This document shows, piece after piece, positions 34,176-44,222 of a stretch of 64,000 bases of DNA. A model generated the notes under the pieces. The model was given only the letters and a program-made list of their open reading frames with translations, made no database searches and was not told where the DNA came from. The stretch is from Mucilaginibacter mali (GTDB taxonomy: Bacteria; Bacteroidota; Bacteroidia; Sphingobacteriales; Sphingobacteriaceae): assembly GCF_013283875.1 (NCBI RefSeq), contig NZ_CP054139.1:4092001-4156000 (forward strand), in the 5' to 3' direction. A program made the translations under genes and the position numbers. The first letter of the stretch is position 1; each line of letters begins with the position of its first letter.

Positions 34176-37100
34176 CTACGCCAGTACCGCCTCCATATTC
34201 GTCAACGCCTGAATATCTTCTAACAGGTCGTCGCTTGGGTTTACCTTGTAAGTTTTTGATGGCAAATCAACCAACAGGGCTTCCTCACGGTCGCGTACCT
34301 GGAAACGGAGCGTACAGTTTTTATTAGGATAACGATCGTTATTTACCTGTACCATGGCTTCCAGACTTTCCAGTAGTTGGCTGCTTAGCACATGCAGATC
34401 CAATATCACGGTGATGGATTTGGTAAAGCGGTCGCGCAGTTCGGATAGCAGGTTAATGGTGTTGATACGCAGGTCCCAGTTATCCTTTTGGCGGAACTTC
34501 TCTTCGATATTCCCTCTTACCTGCACAAAAAAGCCCTCGCCCAGCAGGTTACGGAATTTAATATAATCATCGCCAAACAGCGCAAATTCGTAGCTATCGT
34601 TATAATCCTCCAATACAAAAGTACCGAATGGCTTACCCGTTTTAGTGGTTTTATGCTGTACGTTAGCCATCAAGCCGCCAATGCACAGTTCGCCTTTTTT
34701 GCGTAGTTCGGCAAAGGCGGTCATAATGTCCTCTCCACCCTCTGCCGAGCGGGCTTTTTGCATGGTCTTCAGGTCGGATACACGCGCGTTACAATATTTT
34801 ACCAGTTCAAGCTTATAGTTATCCAGCGGGTGCCCGGTAAGGTAAATGCCGATCACATCCTTTTCAAACTTCAGTTTCTCTATCAGCGCCCATTGTTCGC
34901 ACTCCGGCATGGCAGGTTCAGGGATAAACGACGCAATATCACTCCCGCCACCAAACAGCGATGATTGCGAGCTGCTTTGCGTATTTTGGTAATCGTTAGC
35001 ATATTTGATCAGGCGTTCGATACCTGTCAGGATACCGTTTTCCGTCTTAGCGAAGAATTGCGCGCGGTGCAGGTTAAAAGCATCAAAGGCTCCGCCATAA
35101 ACCAGGTTTTCGTACGATTTTTTATTGACCGTACGCACATTGCTGCGCTGGGCAAAATCATAAACGGTTTTATACGGGCCATTGGCTTCGCGTTCTTCAA
35201 TAATGCTTTCTACCGCTTTTTCACCCACACCCTTTACGCCAGAAAGCCCGAAACGTACCTCGCCCTTTTTATTTACGGCGAACGAGTTACCGCTCTCGTT
35301 AATATCCGGGCCAAGTACCGGCACGCCCATGCGGCGGCACTCTTCCATAAAGAAAGAAATTTTATCGATACTGTTCTGGTTATTCAATACCGATGCCATG
35401 TATTCGGCAGGATAATGTGCCTTTAACCAGGCGGTTTGGTAAGCCACCAGCGCGTAACAGGTAGAGTGCGATTTGTTGAACGCATATTGCGCGAAGGCTT
35501 TCCAGTCGGTCCATATTTTGGTCAGTTTATCTTTGGGGTGGCCTTTGGCCATAGCACCGTCCATAAACTGGGCTTCCATTTTATTAAGTACCTCTATCTG
35601 CTTTTTACCCATGGCCTTACGCAAAACGTCGGCATCGCCTTTACTAAAGCCGGCCAATTTTTGCGAGAGGAGCATCACCTGTTCCTGGTACACGGTGATA
35701 CCATAGCTTTCTGCCAGGTATTCTTCCATGTCGGGTAAATCGTAAGTAATTGGCTCGCGGCCGTGCTTACGGTTAATAAAGTTAGGGATATACTCTATCG
35801 GCCCCGGGCGGTAAAGGGCGTTCATGGCAATAAGGTCCTCAAATTTATCGGGCTTCAAATCGCGCAGGTACATTTGCATACCATCACTTTCAAACTGGAA
35901 CGTACCGTTGGTATCGCCGCGTTGGTAAAGTTCAAAAGTAAGCTGATCGGTAAGCGGTAAGGCATCAATATCAATATCCTCGCCATGGTTCTGCTTGATC
36001 ATGCGCAGCGCGCCTTTAATAATGGTAAGGGTCTTTAAACCCAAAAAGTCCATCTTGATAACGCCCGCGTCCTCGATCACACGGCCATCATACTGGGTAA
36101 CCAGCAGGTCCGAATCTTTAGCGGTAGCTACGGGCACGATGGTGGTCAGGTCATCGGGTGCGATGATGATGCCCGCCGCGTGTACGCCGGTATTACGTAT
36201 AGATCCTTCCAGCTTTTCGGCCTCGCGCAGTACTACGCCTTTCAGGTCTTTGCTTTTGTAGATCTCCTGTAGTTCGGGTACCTGTTCTATCGCCTGTTTC
36301 AGGTTGATACCCAATGTGTCAGGTACCAGCTTTTTCAACTGGTTCACATCGCTCAGCGGCATATCCAGCACACGGCCCACATCCTGTATACTGGTGCGCG
36401 CGGCCATACTACCGTAGGTAATGATCTGCGCTACCTGGTTCTTGCCGTATTTGTCAACTACGTAATCGATCACCTTTTGGCGGCCCTCGTCATCAAAGTC
36501 TGTATCGATATCGGGCATCGATTTACGATCTGGGTTCAGGAACCTTTCGAACAGGAGGTTGTATTTTATCGGGTCGATATTGGTGATGCCGATACAATAG
36601 GCCACCACCGATCCCGCTGCCGAACCACGGCCCGGACCAATGAATACGCCCATATCGCGCCCGGCCTTAATAAAGTCGGCCACGATAAGGAAGTAACCCG
36701 CGAAACCCATAGTACGGATGGTGAACAACTCGAAGTTGATACGTTCCTCGGCTTCGGCGCTGATATCGATATAACGTTCTTTGGCACCGGTAAAGGTAAG
36801 GTGCTTCAGGTACTCCCACTGGTTCAGCGTGTCCGACTCGGCACCGTCGTGTATCTTAAATTCGGGCGGGATGGGATAGTTGGGCAGCATGATATCGCGC
36901 TTCAGCTTCAGCACATCTACCTTATCTACTATCTCGTTGGTATTATCTAATGATTCGGGCAGGTCGTGAAACAGCTGCCCCATCTCGGCCTGGGTTTTAA
37001 AATAAAACTGGTCGTTCGGGAAGCCGAAGCGATAGCCCTTGCCGCCTTCTTCGTCGGTTGCTATGGGCGTGCTCTGCATATCGCCGGTATTCACACACAG

Positions 37101-37766
37101 CAAAATATCGTGCGCGTTACTATCCTGTTGATCCACGTAGTGCGAATCGTTAGAGCAGATCACCTTAACATTATGCTTTTTTGCCAGTTTGAGCAATGCA
37201 TTGTTAATAATGGTTTGCTCGGGTATCTCGTGGCGTTGCAGTTCGATATAGTAATCCTCGCCGAACAGGTTGAGCCACCATTTAAACTCTTTTTCACCCT
37301 CTTCTTCACCCTGCCTTAAAATAGCCTGCGGCACCGAAGCGCCAATACAGCAGGTAGTAGCGATCAATCCTTTGTGATATTTAAGGATCAGTTCCTTATC
37401 AATACGCGGCCATTTGCTGTAAAGGCCTTCCATATAACCAAGCGAGCATAGTTTTACCAGGTTCTTATAACCTTCGGCGTTTTTAGCCAGCAAAAGCTGG
37501 TGTCGGCGCACGTCCTTATTCTCTTTAGTGAACTGCTTTTTATGGCGGTCTTCCACTACGTAAAATTCGCAGCCTACAATAGGTTTTACATTATGCTTGC
37601 CTGCCTCGGCCACAAATTTAAACACGCCGAACATGTTGCCATGATCGGTAATGGCCAGTGCTTTCATCCCATCGGTCGCGGCTTTTTTGTAAAGCTTGGA
37701 AATATCGGCCGCCCCGTCTAACAGGGAGAATTGTGTATGTACGTGTAAATGAGAGAAATCGGGCAT
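34176..37766 (-). CDS. dnaE: DNA polymerase III subunit alpha
   Basis: This is the replicative polymerase, family C. The PHP domain opens the protein (FSHLHVHTQFSLLDGA, residues 3-18) with its metal-binding HxH. The palm motif MPDIDTDFDDEGR begins at M417 with catalytic D419 and D421; GPGRGSAAGS and RDTNGTFQFES-type motifs are also present, and an OB-fold region lies near the C-terminus (KPFGTFVLEDYNDSYE). At 1196 aa the length is normal for DnaE. There is no sign of an exonuclease insertion that would make it PolC. The gene is bracketed by the RAYT repeats and the hairpins at 37871. Confidence 0.97.
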   Translation of the reverse strand: MPDFSHLHVHTQFSLLDGAADISKLYKKAATDGMKALAITDHGNMFGVFKFVAEAGKHNVKPIVGCEFYVVEDRHKKQFTKENKDVRRHQLLLAKNAEGYKNLVKLCSLGYMEGLYSKWPRIDKELILKYHKGLIATTCCIGASVPQAILRQGEEEGEKEFKWWLNLFGEDYYIELQRHEIPEQTIINNALLKLAKKHNVKVICSNDSHYVDQQDSNAHDILLCVNTGDMQSTPIATDEEGGKGYRFGFPNDQFYFKTQAEMGQLFHDLPESLDNTNEIVDKVDVLKLKRDIMLPNYPIPPEFKIHDGAESDTLNQWEYLKHLTFTGAKERYIDISAEAEERINFELFTIRTMGFAGYFLIVADFIKAGRDMGVFIGPGRGSAAGSVVAYCIGITNIDPIKYNLLFERFLNPDRKSMPDIDTDFDDEGRQKVIDYVVDKYGKNQVAQIITYGSMAARTSIQDVGRVLDMPLSDVNQLKKLVPDTLGINLKQAIEQVPELQEIYKSKDLKGVVLREAEKLEGSIRNTGVHAAGIIIAPDDLTTIVPVATAKDSDLLVTQYDGRVIEDAGVIKMDFLGLKTLTIIKGALRMIKQNHGEDIDIDALPLTDQLTFELYQRGDTNGTFQFESDGMQMYLRDLKPDKFEDLIAMNALYRPGPIEYIPNFINRKHGREPITYDLPDMEEYLAESYGITVYQEQVMLLSQKLAGFSKGDADVLRKAMGKKQIEVLNKMEAQFMDGAMAKGHPKDKLTKIWTDWKAFAQYAFNKSHSTCYALVAYQTAWLKAHYPAEYMASVLNNQNSIDKISFFMEECRRMGVPVLGPDINESGNSFAVNKKGEVRFGLSGVKGVGEKAVESIIEEREANGPYKTVYDFAQRSNVRTVNKKSYENLVYGGAFDAFNLHRAQFFAKTENGILTGIERLIKYANDYQNTQSSSQSSLFGGGSDIASFIPEPAMPECEQWALIEKLKFEKDVIGIYLTGHPLDNYKLELVKYCNARVSDLKTMQKARSAEGGEDIMTAFAELRKKGELCIGGLMANVQHKTTKTGKPFGTFVLEDYNDSYEFALFGDDYIKFRNLLGEGFFVQVRGNIEEKFRQKDNWDLRINTINLLSELRDRFTKSITVILDLHVLSSQLLESLEAMVQVNNDRYPNKNCTLRFQVRDREEALLVDLPSKTYKVNPSDDLLEDIQALTNMEAVLA

Positions 37767-37870
37767 GGTAAAACTACTTCACTAATATCGTTATGCGGAT
37801 AACAAATTTATCAAAAAACAGTGGTTGGTTAGTGCCTTGTGGAAAAATTACGGTGGGGTGGATATTATGA

Positions 37871-38058
37871 CCGGTAATACGTGTAGAGACACGATACTTC
37901 GTGTCTCTTAATAATCCAGATACATATATCAAAGAGACACGAGGTATCGTGTCTCTACTTTGGCGTATTGATCATATAGACAGCGTATCTTGAAAATGAC
38001 CTTGTGGGTCAGTATTTAGCCGGTAATACGTGTAGAGACACGATACTTCGTGTCTCTT
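37871..38058. repeat. Three GAGACACGATACTTCGTGTC hairpins, locus 2
   Basis: Copies lie at about 37882-37908, 37932-37958 and 38031-38057. The first and last share a longer flank (CCGGTAATACGTGTAGAGAC), pointing to a local duplication. They fill the 322-base gap between dnaE and the membrane gene; I see no gene there. Confidence 0.9.
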
Positions 38059-38087
38059 TCCACTTATGTATCTATATAATCAGGAGA

Positions 38088-38633
38088 CTATTGTGTTGGT
38101 AAAGTTTTTCGCCTTGCCTCGCGCCTGCTGATAATCCAATAAATACACCATACAATGAGCACATAAATAAACGCCGATTGAAAGTGATAATACCAGGGCG
38201 TATTCGTAACATGCCATCCGGGTTCGGGTTCAGGAGCGGGATGCCAGGTGAGGATGTATAAGATGATATTATAACCTGCAACTATCAAACCACACATTAT
38301 CGAGTGCCGAAGCTTTCTGAACCAAAATAATTGGGGTAATATCATTCCCCCCGCAAGCATTACAGGATCCCACATTTGCCAGTACGAGGCGGCTGAATAC
38401 CACGCCAAAAACATACAAACAATGCTTTTTACAATAAACAATAAGGCGCCGATTAACATAGCAGTATTTACCGCTGTTATGAGCGTTTGTGAATTTAAAA
38501 CAGGAAGTTTAATCTTAAAAAAATGCAGGATAAAAAGAACCGGCACAACTACGTTTGAGCAATGAACAATAGCGTTAACACAAATATTGCCATAGTTATC
38601 TAAGTAAAACAGGGGCGGCATGTTAAAAGGCAT
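38088..38633 (-). CDS. Hypothetical multi-pass membrane protein, 181 aa
   Basis: Five hydrophobic segments can be seen (about 23-40, 54-76, 88-103, 112-130 and 150-168), with a tryptophan-rich loop (WHPAPEPEPGWHVTNTPWYYH) before the last and a basic tail RREARRK. No family motif is recognised. The C-terminus ends 30 bases from a hairpin cluster. Codon use looks like that of the neighbours, so I treat it as real but unassigned. Confidence 0.65.
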   Translation of the reverse strand: MPFNMPPLFYLDNYGNICVNAIVHCSNVVVPVLFILHFFKIKLPVLNSQTLITAVNTAMLIGALLFIVKSIVCMFLAWYSAASYWQMWDPVMLAGGMILPQLFWFRKLRHSIMCGLIVAGYNIILYILTWHPAPEPEPGWHVTNTPWYYHFQSAFIYVLIVWCIYWIISRREARRKTLPTQ

Positions 38634-38899
38634 AAGGTTTTTCAGGCAGTGTTACTTAACTTATCAGGTCCGGTTCTACATAGTTACGGAATTAAAATGT
38701 ATCAGCACAAAGCAAATAGTAGATTGATAAAGTAAATCCCCTCAAAAATTGTCTTATTTTCCAAACAACTTAGCTGTAAGCATTGTTCAAAAAACTGTGT
38801 AGCCTGTTCAAGGCAGCACAAAATAGTTTAACGTTATCGCAAGCTATCGCATCAACCGGCGGGCCATAACACAACATCAACCCTTTGAAAAACTAAGAC
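38634..38899. other. Intergenic stretch before tamB, nothing recognised
   Basis: Between the divergent membrane gene and tamB lie 266 AT-rich bases. I see no gene or repeat in them. They should hold the promoters of both genes, but no TAnnTTTG box stands out. Confidence 0.5.
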
Positions 38900-41800
38900 T
38901 TGGAAAAATTTGGACGTATAGCCCTTAAAACTATCCTGTGGATCATCGCGAGTGTACTATTCCTGGTGCTGCTGGTGGTGATATTGATACAGGTGCCTGC
39001 CGTGCAAAATTTTGCTAAAAATAAAGTGGTGAATTATGTGCAGGGCAAGATACATACCAAGGTGCAGATAGGCCACTTGAGCCTGGGCCTGCCTAAGCTG
39101 ATCGTGCTGGAGAACGTATATTTTGAAGACCAGAAAAAGGACACCCTGATAGCCGGCGAGAACTTGAAAGTAGACATCAGCCTGTTTAAACTTTTGAACA
39201 ACAAAGTAGAAATAAACGAGATCAACCTGAAGGGCATCACCGCAAAGGTTAACCGCGGTAAAGACAGTGTTTTCAATTTCGATTACATTATCAAAGCATT
39301 CGCAGGCGAACAAAAAAAAGAGGTAAAGCCTGCCGATACTACCTCGACCATGAAGTTCTCGCTGGATAAGATCATTCTCGATCAGATCCATGTCGCTTAT
39401 AAAGATTCAACTACCGGTAACGATGTGCGGTTTTTGCTGGGCCATTTTGATACCCGCATTAAGGATTTCGACCTGGATAAAATGAAGTTCACCATCCCTA
39501 AGATCAACCTTTCGGGACTGAACGCGCGCATTATTCAAACACAGGTGGGGTCATCGATAGGGCAGGCGGCTACCATAGATACGGCCGTGAAGCCGCTGAA
39601 CATGACCATTAACCTGGGCACCATCGATATATCGAAGATAAAACTGGATTACCGTACCAACGAGATGAGCACCCAAATGGATTTGGGCAAACTACTGGTA
39701 GAGATGGACAAGATAGACCTGAAGAACCAAAAGGTAGGCATCAAATCCATCTCCCTTAACGATACCCGTGCCGCATTGGAACTGGCCAAACCTAAAACGG
39801 TAGCCAAAGCCGTGGCGCAAACCGTTAAAAAGTTAGATACCATTATTACCGCCCCGGGAAGCAACAAAGGCTGGGCGGTGAATTTGGCCAAACTGAGTTT
39901 AATTAACGATAATATCCAGTTTGATAATAACGCGGCTAAACCTATCGCCCGTGGTCTGGACTTTAACCACATGAACATCCGCGGGCTGAACAGTGAGATA
40001 AACAATTTTGCCTACAACCCCGATACCATTTCGGGCAAGATCAGCGCTTTGACATTTGACGAAAAAAGCGGATTACGTATCAAAGAGTTCCACACGGCTT
40101 TCTTCTACGGCCCGAAAAATGCATACCTGAACGATATGTACCTGGAAACGCCGAACACAGTGTTGCAAAAACAGGTACATATCGGCTATCCATCGCTGGA
40201 TGCACTGACCAAAAACATTGGCGCGCTAACCATCAACGCCAATTTAGATGGCAGCAAGCTTAACCTGAAAGATGTGCTGCTGCTGATGCCAGATATGGCT
40301 AAGATAGAACCGTTTAAAAGTTCGCCTAATTCGGTATTTAAAATTAATGGCCGCGTGATGGGTAAGGTAAGCAACCTCAATATTCCTAATTTAGAAGTAA
40401 CCGGCCTGGGGCATACCCACATCAAGGCTTCGGCGGTGATAAAAGGCCTGCCCGATGTGAACAAGGTTTATGCCGACCTGAACATTAAAGACTTTACCAC
40501 CACCCGTACCGATATTGCCCGCCTGGTGCCGCCGGGGACTATCCCGACCAGTGTGAGCATCCCCGATAATATGAACCTGAAGGGTACTTTCAAGGGCGGC
40601 ATGACCAACTTTAGCACCAAACTTAACCTGCGCAGTAGCTTAGGCGCCGCCGACCTGAACGCCACCTACAACGGCGCTCGCAAAGGCCGCGAAAGCTACG
40701 TAGCCGATGTTAAAATGAATAACCTTAATGTGGGTGTACTAACTAAGCAACCACAAATGGTTGGCCTGGTTACCGCTACGGCCCACGTGAAAGGCACCGG
40801 CATAGACCCTAAGAACCTGAGCCTTCAGTTTAGCGGAGATGTAGCCAGCGCCTATGTAAAAGGCTATACCTATAAGAACCTGGTGATGAAAGGCACGGCT
40901 ACCAACGGCAGCTACGTGGTGAACGCCCGCATGAAAGACCCCAACATTAACTTTAACGTTGATCTGGCCGCTAACCTGAACAAGAAATATCCATCGGTGA
41001 AAGGCACTGTGATGGTGGATAGCATCGACCTGCAAAAACTGGGCTTTGTGAAAGACCCGCTGCGTTTCCATGGCAAGCTGGTGGCCGATGTGCCTACCGC
41101 CGACCCTGATTACCTGAACGGTAAGATACTTTTAACCGATATGCTGCTGGTGAACAAAGGCGAACGCATTAACCTGGATACCGTAAGTCTGGTGTCAACC
41201 GCTACGCCCGATAGCAGCACCTTGTTATTAAAACTGCCTATGCTTACCGCCCACATGAGCGGCAAATACAAGCTAACCCAGGTTGGCCCGGCGCTACAGG
41301 ATGTGATCAATAAATATTATGATACCAATATGGCCGGTGGCGCTACGGCAGCGGCAAGGGCTAAAATAGATTCCACCAATCGCGTTAAGCTGAAGAATAA
41401 CAAACCGCTTAAACCGGCCTACTCGCCGCAGCAGTTCACTTTTGATCTGCATGTGATCAAAACACCGCTGCTTACCAAGTTTGTGCCCGACCTTAAACAA
41501 TTGAACCCGGTAAACATCAGCGGTAAATTTGACAGCAATACCGGCGAGCTGCTGGTGAACGGCAGCATGCCGAAAGTAGTTTATGGCACCAATACGGTAA
41601 CTAATGGCAAGCTGAATATCAACACCAGTAACAACGCGCTGAACTATGCCCTAACGGTTGATGAAGTGAAAGTAGGCACCTCGCTCGATCTGCTTTACCC
41701 CAGCATTACCGGCAACGCCCAAAACAACAAACTGAATGTAAGTGTACAGGTGCGCGATGCTAAGAAAAAAGAGCGTTACCGCCTTGCCGGCGTGTTTACC

Positions 41801-44221
41801 GCTATGCCTAACGAGTACCAGTTCAGCTTTTTGCAGAACGGGTTGATGTTTGATTATACCCCATGGACCGTTAACCCTAACAACGCCCTGCAATTTGGTG
41901 GTCAGGGTATCCTGGCGCGCGAGTTCAGCATATCTAACAGTAACCAGGTGCTGAGCCTGAATAGCAGTTCGACCGAGTATAACTCGCCCATCAATGTCAA
42001 CTTCAGCAATTTCCGTATCGAAACACTGACCAAGATAGCCCAGCAGGATTCGCTGCTGGTAGGTGGTGTCATTAATGGTAACGCGCAGATCAGCAATTTT
42101 CAAAAGTCGCCGCAATTTGTGGCGGATATGAATATCGGCAACTTCAATTTCAAGGGTGATACAGTAGGTAACATCGCCATAAAAGTGAACAACCAAACCG
42201 AAAACGCCTACGCTGCCGATGTGAACATTACCGGCAAAGGCAACCAGGTAACGCTGAAAGGTTTGTACTATACCGCGCCCGAAAGCCGCCTGGATATGGA
42301 TCTGAACATTGTTACACTGAAAATGAAAAGCATCGAAGGCTTTAGCTTCGGCGCCATCCGCAGGGCCAGCGGCGATATTACCGGGCAACTGAAAATTACC
42401 GGTTCGCCAAGCGAACCGCAGGTGCGGGGCGATGTTAATTTTAACCAGGTGGGCTTCAATGTATCCATGCTCAACTCTTACTTCCGGATGCAGAAAGAGA
42501 CCATCACCTTTAATAACGATGGCATCCGTTTTAACGATTTTACGCTGATCGATTCCGTCGGAAATAAGGCCGTGGTTACAGGCACGGTATACACCAAAAC
42601 CTTTACCGATTTCCGCTTCGGGCTGGATATCAATACCGATAATTTCAGGGTGATCAACTCTACCCAGTCCGATAACCATTTGTATTATGGCAAGCTTTAC
42701 CTGGATAGCCGCATCAAGATCCGCGGCGATATGAACAAGCCGGTGGTTGATGCTACGCTTACGGTAAACGATAAGACCGACATGACCATTGTACTACCCA
42801 CCAACGACCCGGCCATTGAAGACCGGAAGGGCGTGGTGTACTTTGCCAATGCAAACGCGCCGAAGATGGACTCGATCATGCTGGCTAAAAAGCTGGATTC
42901 GCTGAAGAAATCGGATGTTACCGGGATGGATGTTTCAGCAACCATCAACGTAGATAAGAACGCCAACTTTAACATTGTAATTGATGAACGCAACGGCGAT
43001 GTGGTGCACATTAAAGGCGACGCGCAACTGAACGCGGGCATCGACCCAAGCGGCAAGATCAACCTGACGGGTACTTATACCGTTAACGAGGGTTCGTACA
43101 CCCTATCGTACGCCACAGTTAACCGCAAGTTCGATTTTAAAAAGGGCAGCACCATCACCTGGACTGGCGACCCGACCACCGCCGATATTGATCTGACCGC
43201 TGTTTACATAGCCAAGGTTCCGCCGATTGACCTGGTAGAACAGGGCCTAACCGGCGATGAAACACAGCGTACCATGTACAAGCAAAAATTGCCTTTCAAC
43301 GTAAACCTGATGCTGAAGGGCCAGTTGATGGCACCGGTGATCACCTTTGATATCACACTGCCCGAAGATAACTACATGATATCTAACGATGTGATCAACA
43401 CCGTGAACAACAGGTTGGCGCAGGTGCGGCAAGACCCTAACGAATTGAACAAACAGGTATTGGGCGTGCTGGTTTTGGGCCACTTTATTGGCGATAACCC
43501 GCTGGCCAGTCAGGGTCCGGGCACCAGTATAAACGGTACTATCCGCAATAGCGTGAGCAGCCTGCTATCCGACCAATTGAATAAACTGGCCAGCGACCTG
43601 ATCGGCGGGGTGGCATTGAGCTTCGATTTGGAATCGGGTGCGGATTACTCTACCGGTACCGCGCAAAACCGTACAGATTTGAATGTAGGGTTATCGAAAC
43701 AATTCCTGAACGACCGCCTGACAGTTACCGTGGGCAACAACTTTAATTTGGAAGGTAACAACCAGCCAGGCCAAAAAGCCACCAATATTGCGGGCAACGT
43801 ATCGGTAGGTTACAAGCTAAGTAAGGATGGCCGTTACGCGCTGCGTGCTTACCGTAAGGATGAATACGTAGTGATACAGGGCGAGGTGATAGAGACCGGC
43901 GTAGCCTTTACGCTCACGGTTGATTATAATCGCTTCAGCCAGATCTTCCGCAAACGCACGCAGGAAGAAAAGCAGTTGAAGAAGGAAGTGAAAGAACAGG
44001 ACAAAGTGGATAAAGCGGTTGATAAGGCCAGGCAGGATTCGACCGATAAAAAGGCGCAGCAACAACAAGACCAGCAAAAGCAACAGCAGGAACAACAAAA
44101 AAATAATCCGCCTGATGAATTGAATAACGATGAGGGTGAATTGAAGGAGGATAGCATCATCATGAATAAGCAGGACGACGTGTTTCAACAAGACCAGTTC
44201 CTGCAAACAACTACAATGTAA
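38900..44221 (+). CDS. tamB: Translocation and assembly module protein TamB, 1773 aa
   Basis: The start is TTG: the codon two before it is a stop (TAA), and no in-frame ATG lies near. One N-terminal signal-anchor helix (about 8-32) holds it in the inner membrane. The rest is a long run of beta-strands, as in AsmA/TamB-type bridge proteins that span the periplasm. The DUF490-type C-terminal domain lies at about 1300-1690 (INLTGTYTVNEGSYTLSYATVNRKFDFKKGSTI...). A charged, glutamine-rich tail follows. It works with TamL, encoded one base downstream, in outer-membrane protein or lipid delivery. Confidence 0.95.
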   Translation: MEKFGRIALKTILWIIASVLFLVLLVVILIQVPAVQNFAKNKVVNYVQGKIHTKVQIGHLSLGLPKLIVLENVYFEDQKKDTLIAGENLKVDISLFKLLNNKVEINEINLKGITAKVNRGKDSVFNFDYIIKAFAGEQKKEVKPADTTSTMKFSLDKIILDQIHVAYKDSTTGNDVRFLLGHFDTRIKDFDLDKMKFTIPKINLSGLNARIIQTQVGSSIGQAATIDTAVKPLNMTINLGTIDISKIKLDYRTNEMSTQMDLGKLLVEMDKIDLKNQKVGIKSISLNDTRAALELAKPKTVAKAVAQTVKKLDTIITAPGSNKGWAVNLAKLSLINDNIQFDNNAAKPIARGLDFNHMNIRGLNSEINNFAYNPDTISGKISALTFDEKSGLRIKEFHTAFFYGPKNAYLNDMYLETPNTVLQKQVHIGYPSLDALTKNIGALTINANLDGSKLNLKDVLLLMPDMAKIEPFKSSPNSVFKINGRVMGKVSNLNIPNLEVTGLGHTHIKASAVIKGLPDVNKVYADLNIKDFTTTRTDIARLVPPGTIPTSVSIPDNMNLKGTFKGGMTNFSTKLNLRSSLGAADLNATYNGARKGRESYVADVKMNNLNVGVLTKQPQMVGLVTATAHVKGTGIDPKNLSLQFSGDVASAYVKGYTYKNLVMKGTATNGSYVVNARMKDPNINFNVDLAANLNKKYPSVKGTVMVDSIDLQKLGFVKDPLRFHGKLVADVPTADPDYLNGKILLTDMLLVNKGERINLDTVSLVSTATPDSSTLLLKLPMLTAHMSGKYKLTQVGPALQDVINKYYDTNMAGGATAAARAKIDSTNRVKLKNNKPLKPAYSPQQFTFDLHVIKTPLLTKFVPDLKQLNPVNISGKFDSNTGELLVNGSMPKVVYGTNTVTNGKLNINTSNNALNYALTVDEVKVGTSLDLLYPSITGNAQNNKLNVSVQVRDAKKKERYRLAGVFTAMPNEYQFSFLQNGLMFDYTPWTVNPNNALQFGGQGILAREFSISNSNQVLSLNSSSTEYNSPINVNFSNFRIETLTKIAQQDSLLVGGVINGNAQISNFQKSPQFVADMNIGNFNFKGDTVGNIAIKVNNQTENAYAADVNITGKGNQVTLKGLYYTAPESRLDMDLNIVTLKMKSIEGFSFGAIRRASGDITGQLKITGSPSEPQVRGDVNFNQVGFNVSMLNSYFRMQKETITFNNDGIRFNDFTLIDSVGNKAVVTGTVYTKTFTDFRFGLDINTDNFRVINSTQSDNHLYYGKLYLDSRIKIRGDMNKPVVDATLTVNDKTDMTIVLPTNDPAIEDRKGVVYFANANAPKMDSIMLAKKLDSLKKSDVTGMDVSATINVDKNANFNIVIDERNGDVVHIKGDAQLNAGIDPSGKINLTGTYTVNEGSYTLSYATVNRKFDFKKGSTITWTGDPTTADIDLTAVYIAKVPPIDLVEQGLTGDETQRTMYKQKLPFNVNLMLKGQLMAPVITFDITLPEDNYMISNDVINTVNNRLAQVRQDPNELNKQVLGVLVLGHFIGDNPLASQGPGTSINGTIRNSVSSLLSDQLNKLASDLIGGVALSFDLESGADYSTGTAQNRTDLNVGLSKQFLNDRLTVTVGNNFNLEGNNQPGQKATNIAGNVSVGYKLSKDGRYALRAYRKDEYVVIQGEVIETGVAFTLTVDYNRFSQIFRKRTQEEKQLKKEVKEQDKVDKAVDKARQDSTDKKAQQQQDQQKQQQEQQKNNPPDELNNDEGELKEDSIIMNKQDDVFQQDQFLQTTTM

Positions 44222-44222
44222 C

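Noticed and set aside
41651-42679. Long open frame (342 aa) antisense to tamB
   Set aside because: It lies wholly opposite tamB, whose motifs are clear. It is explained by codon bias of the plus strand and shows no protein-like motif.
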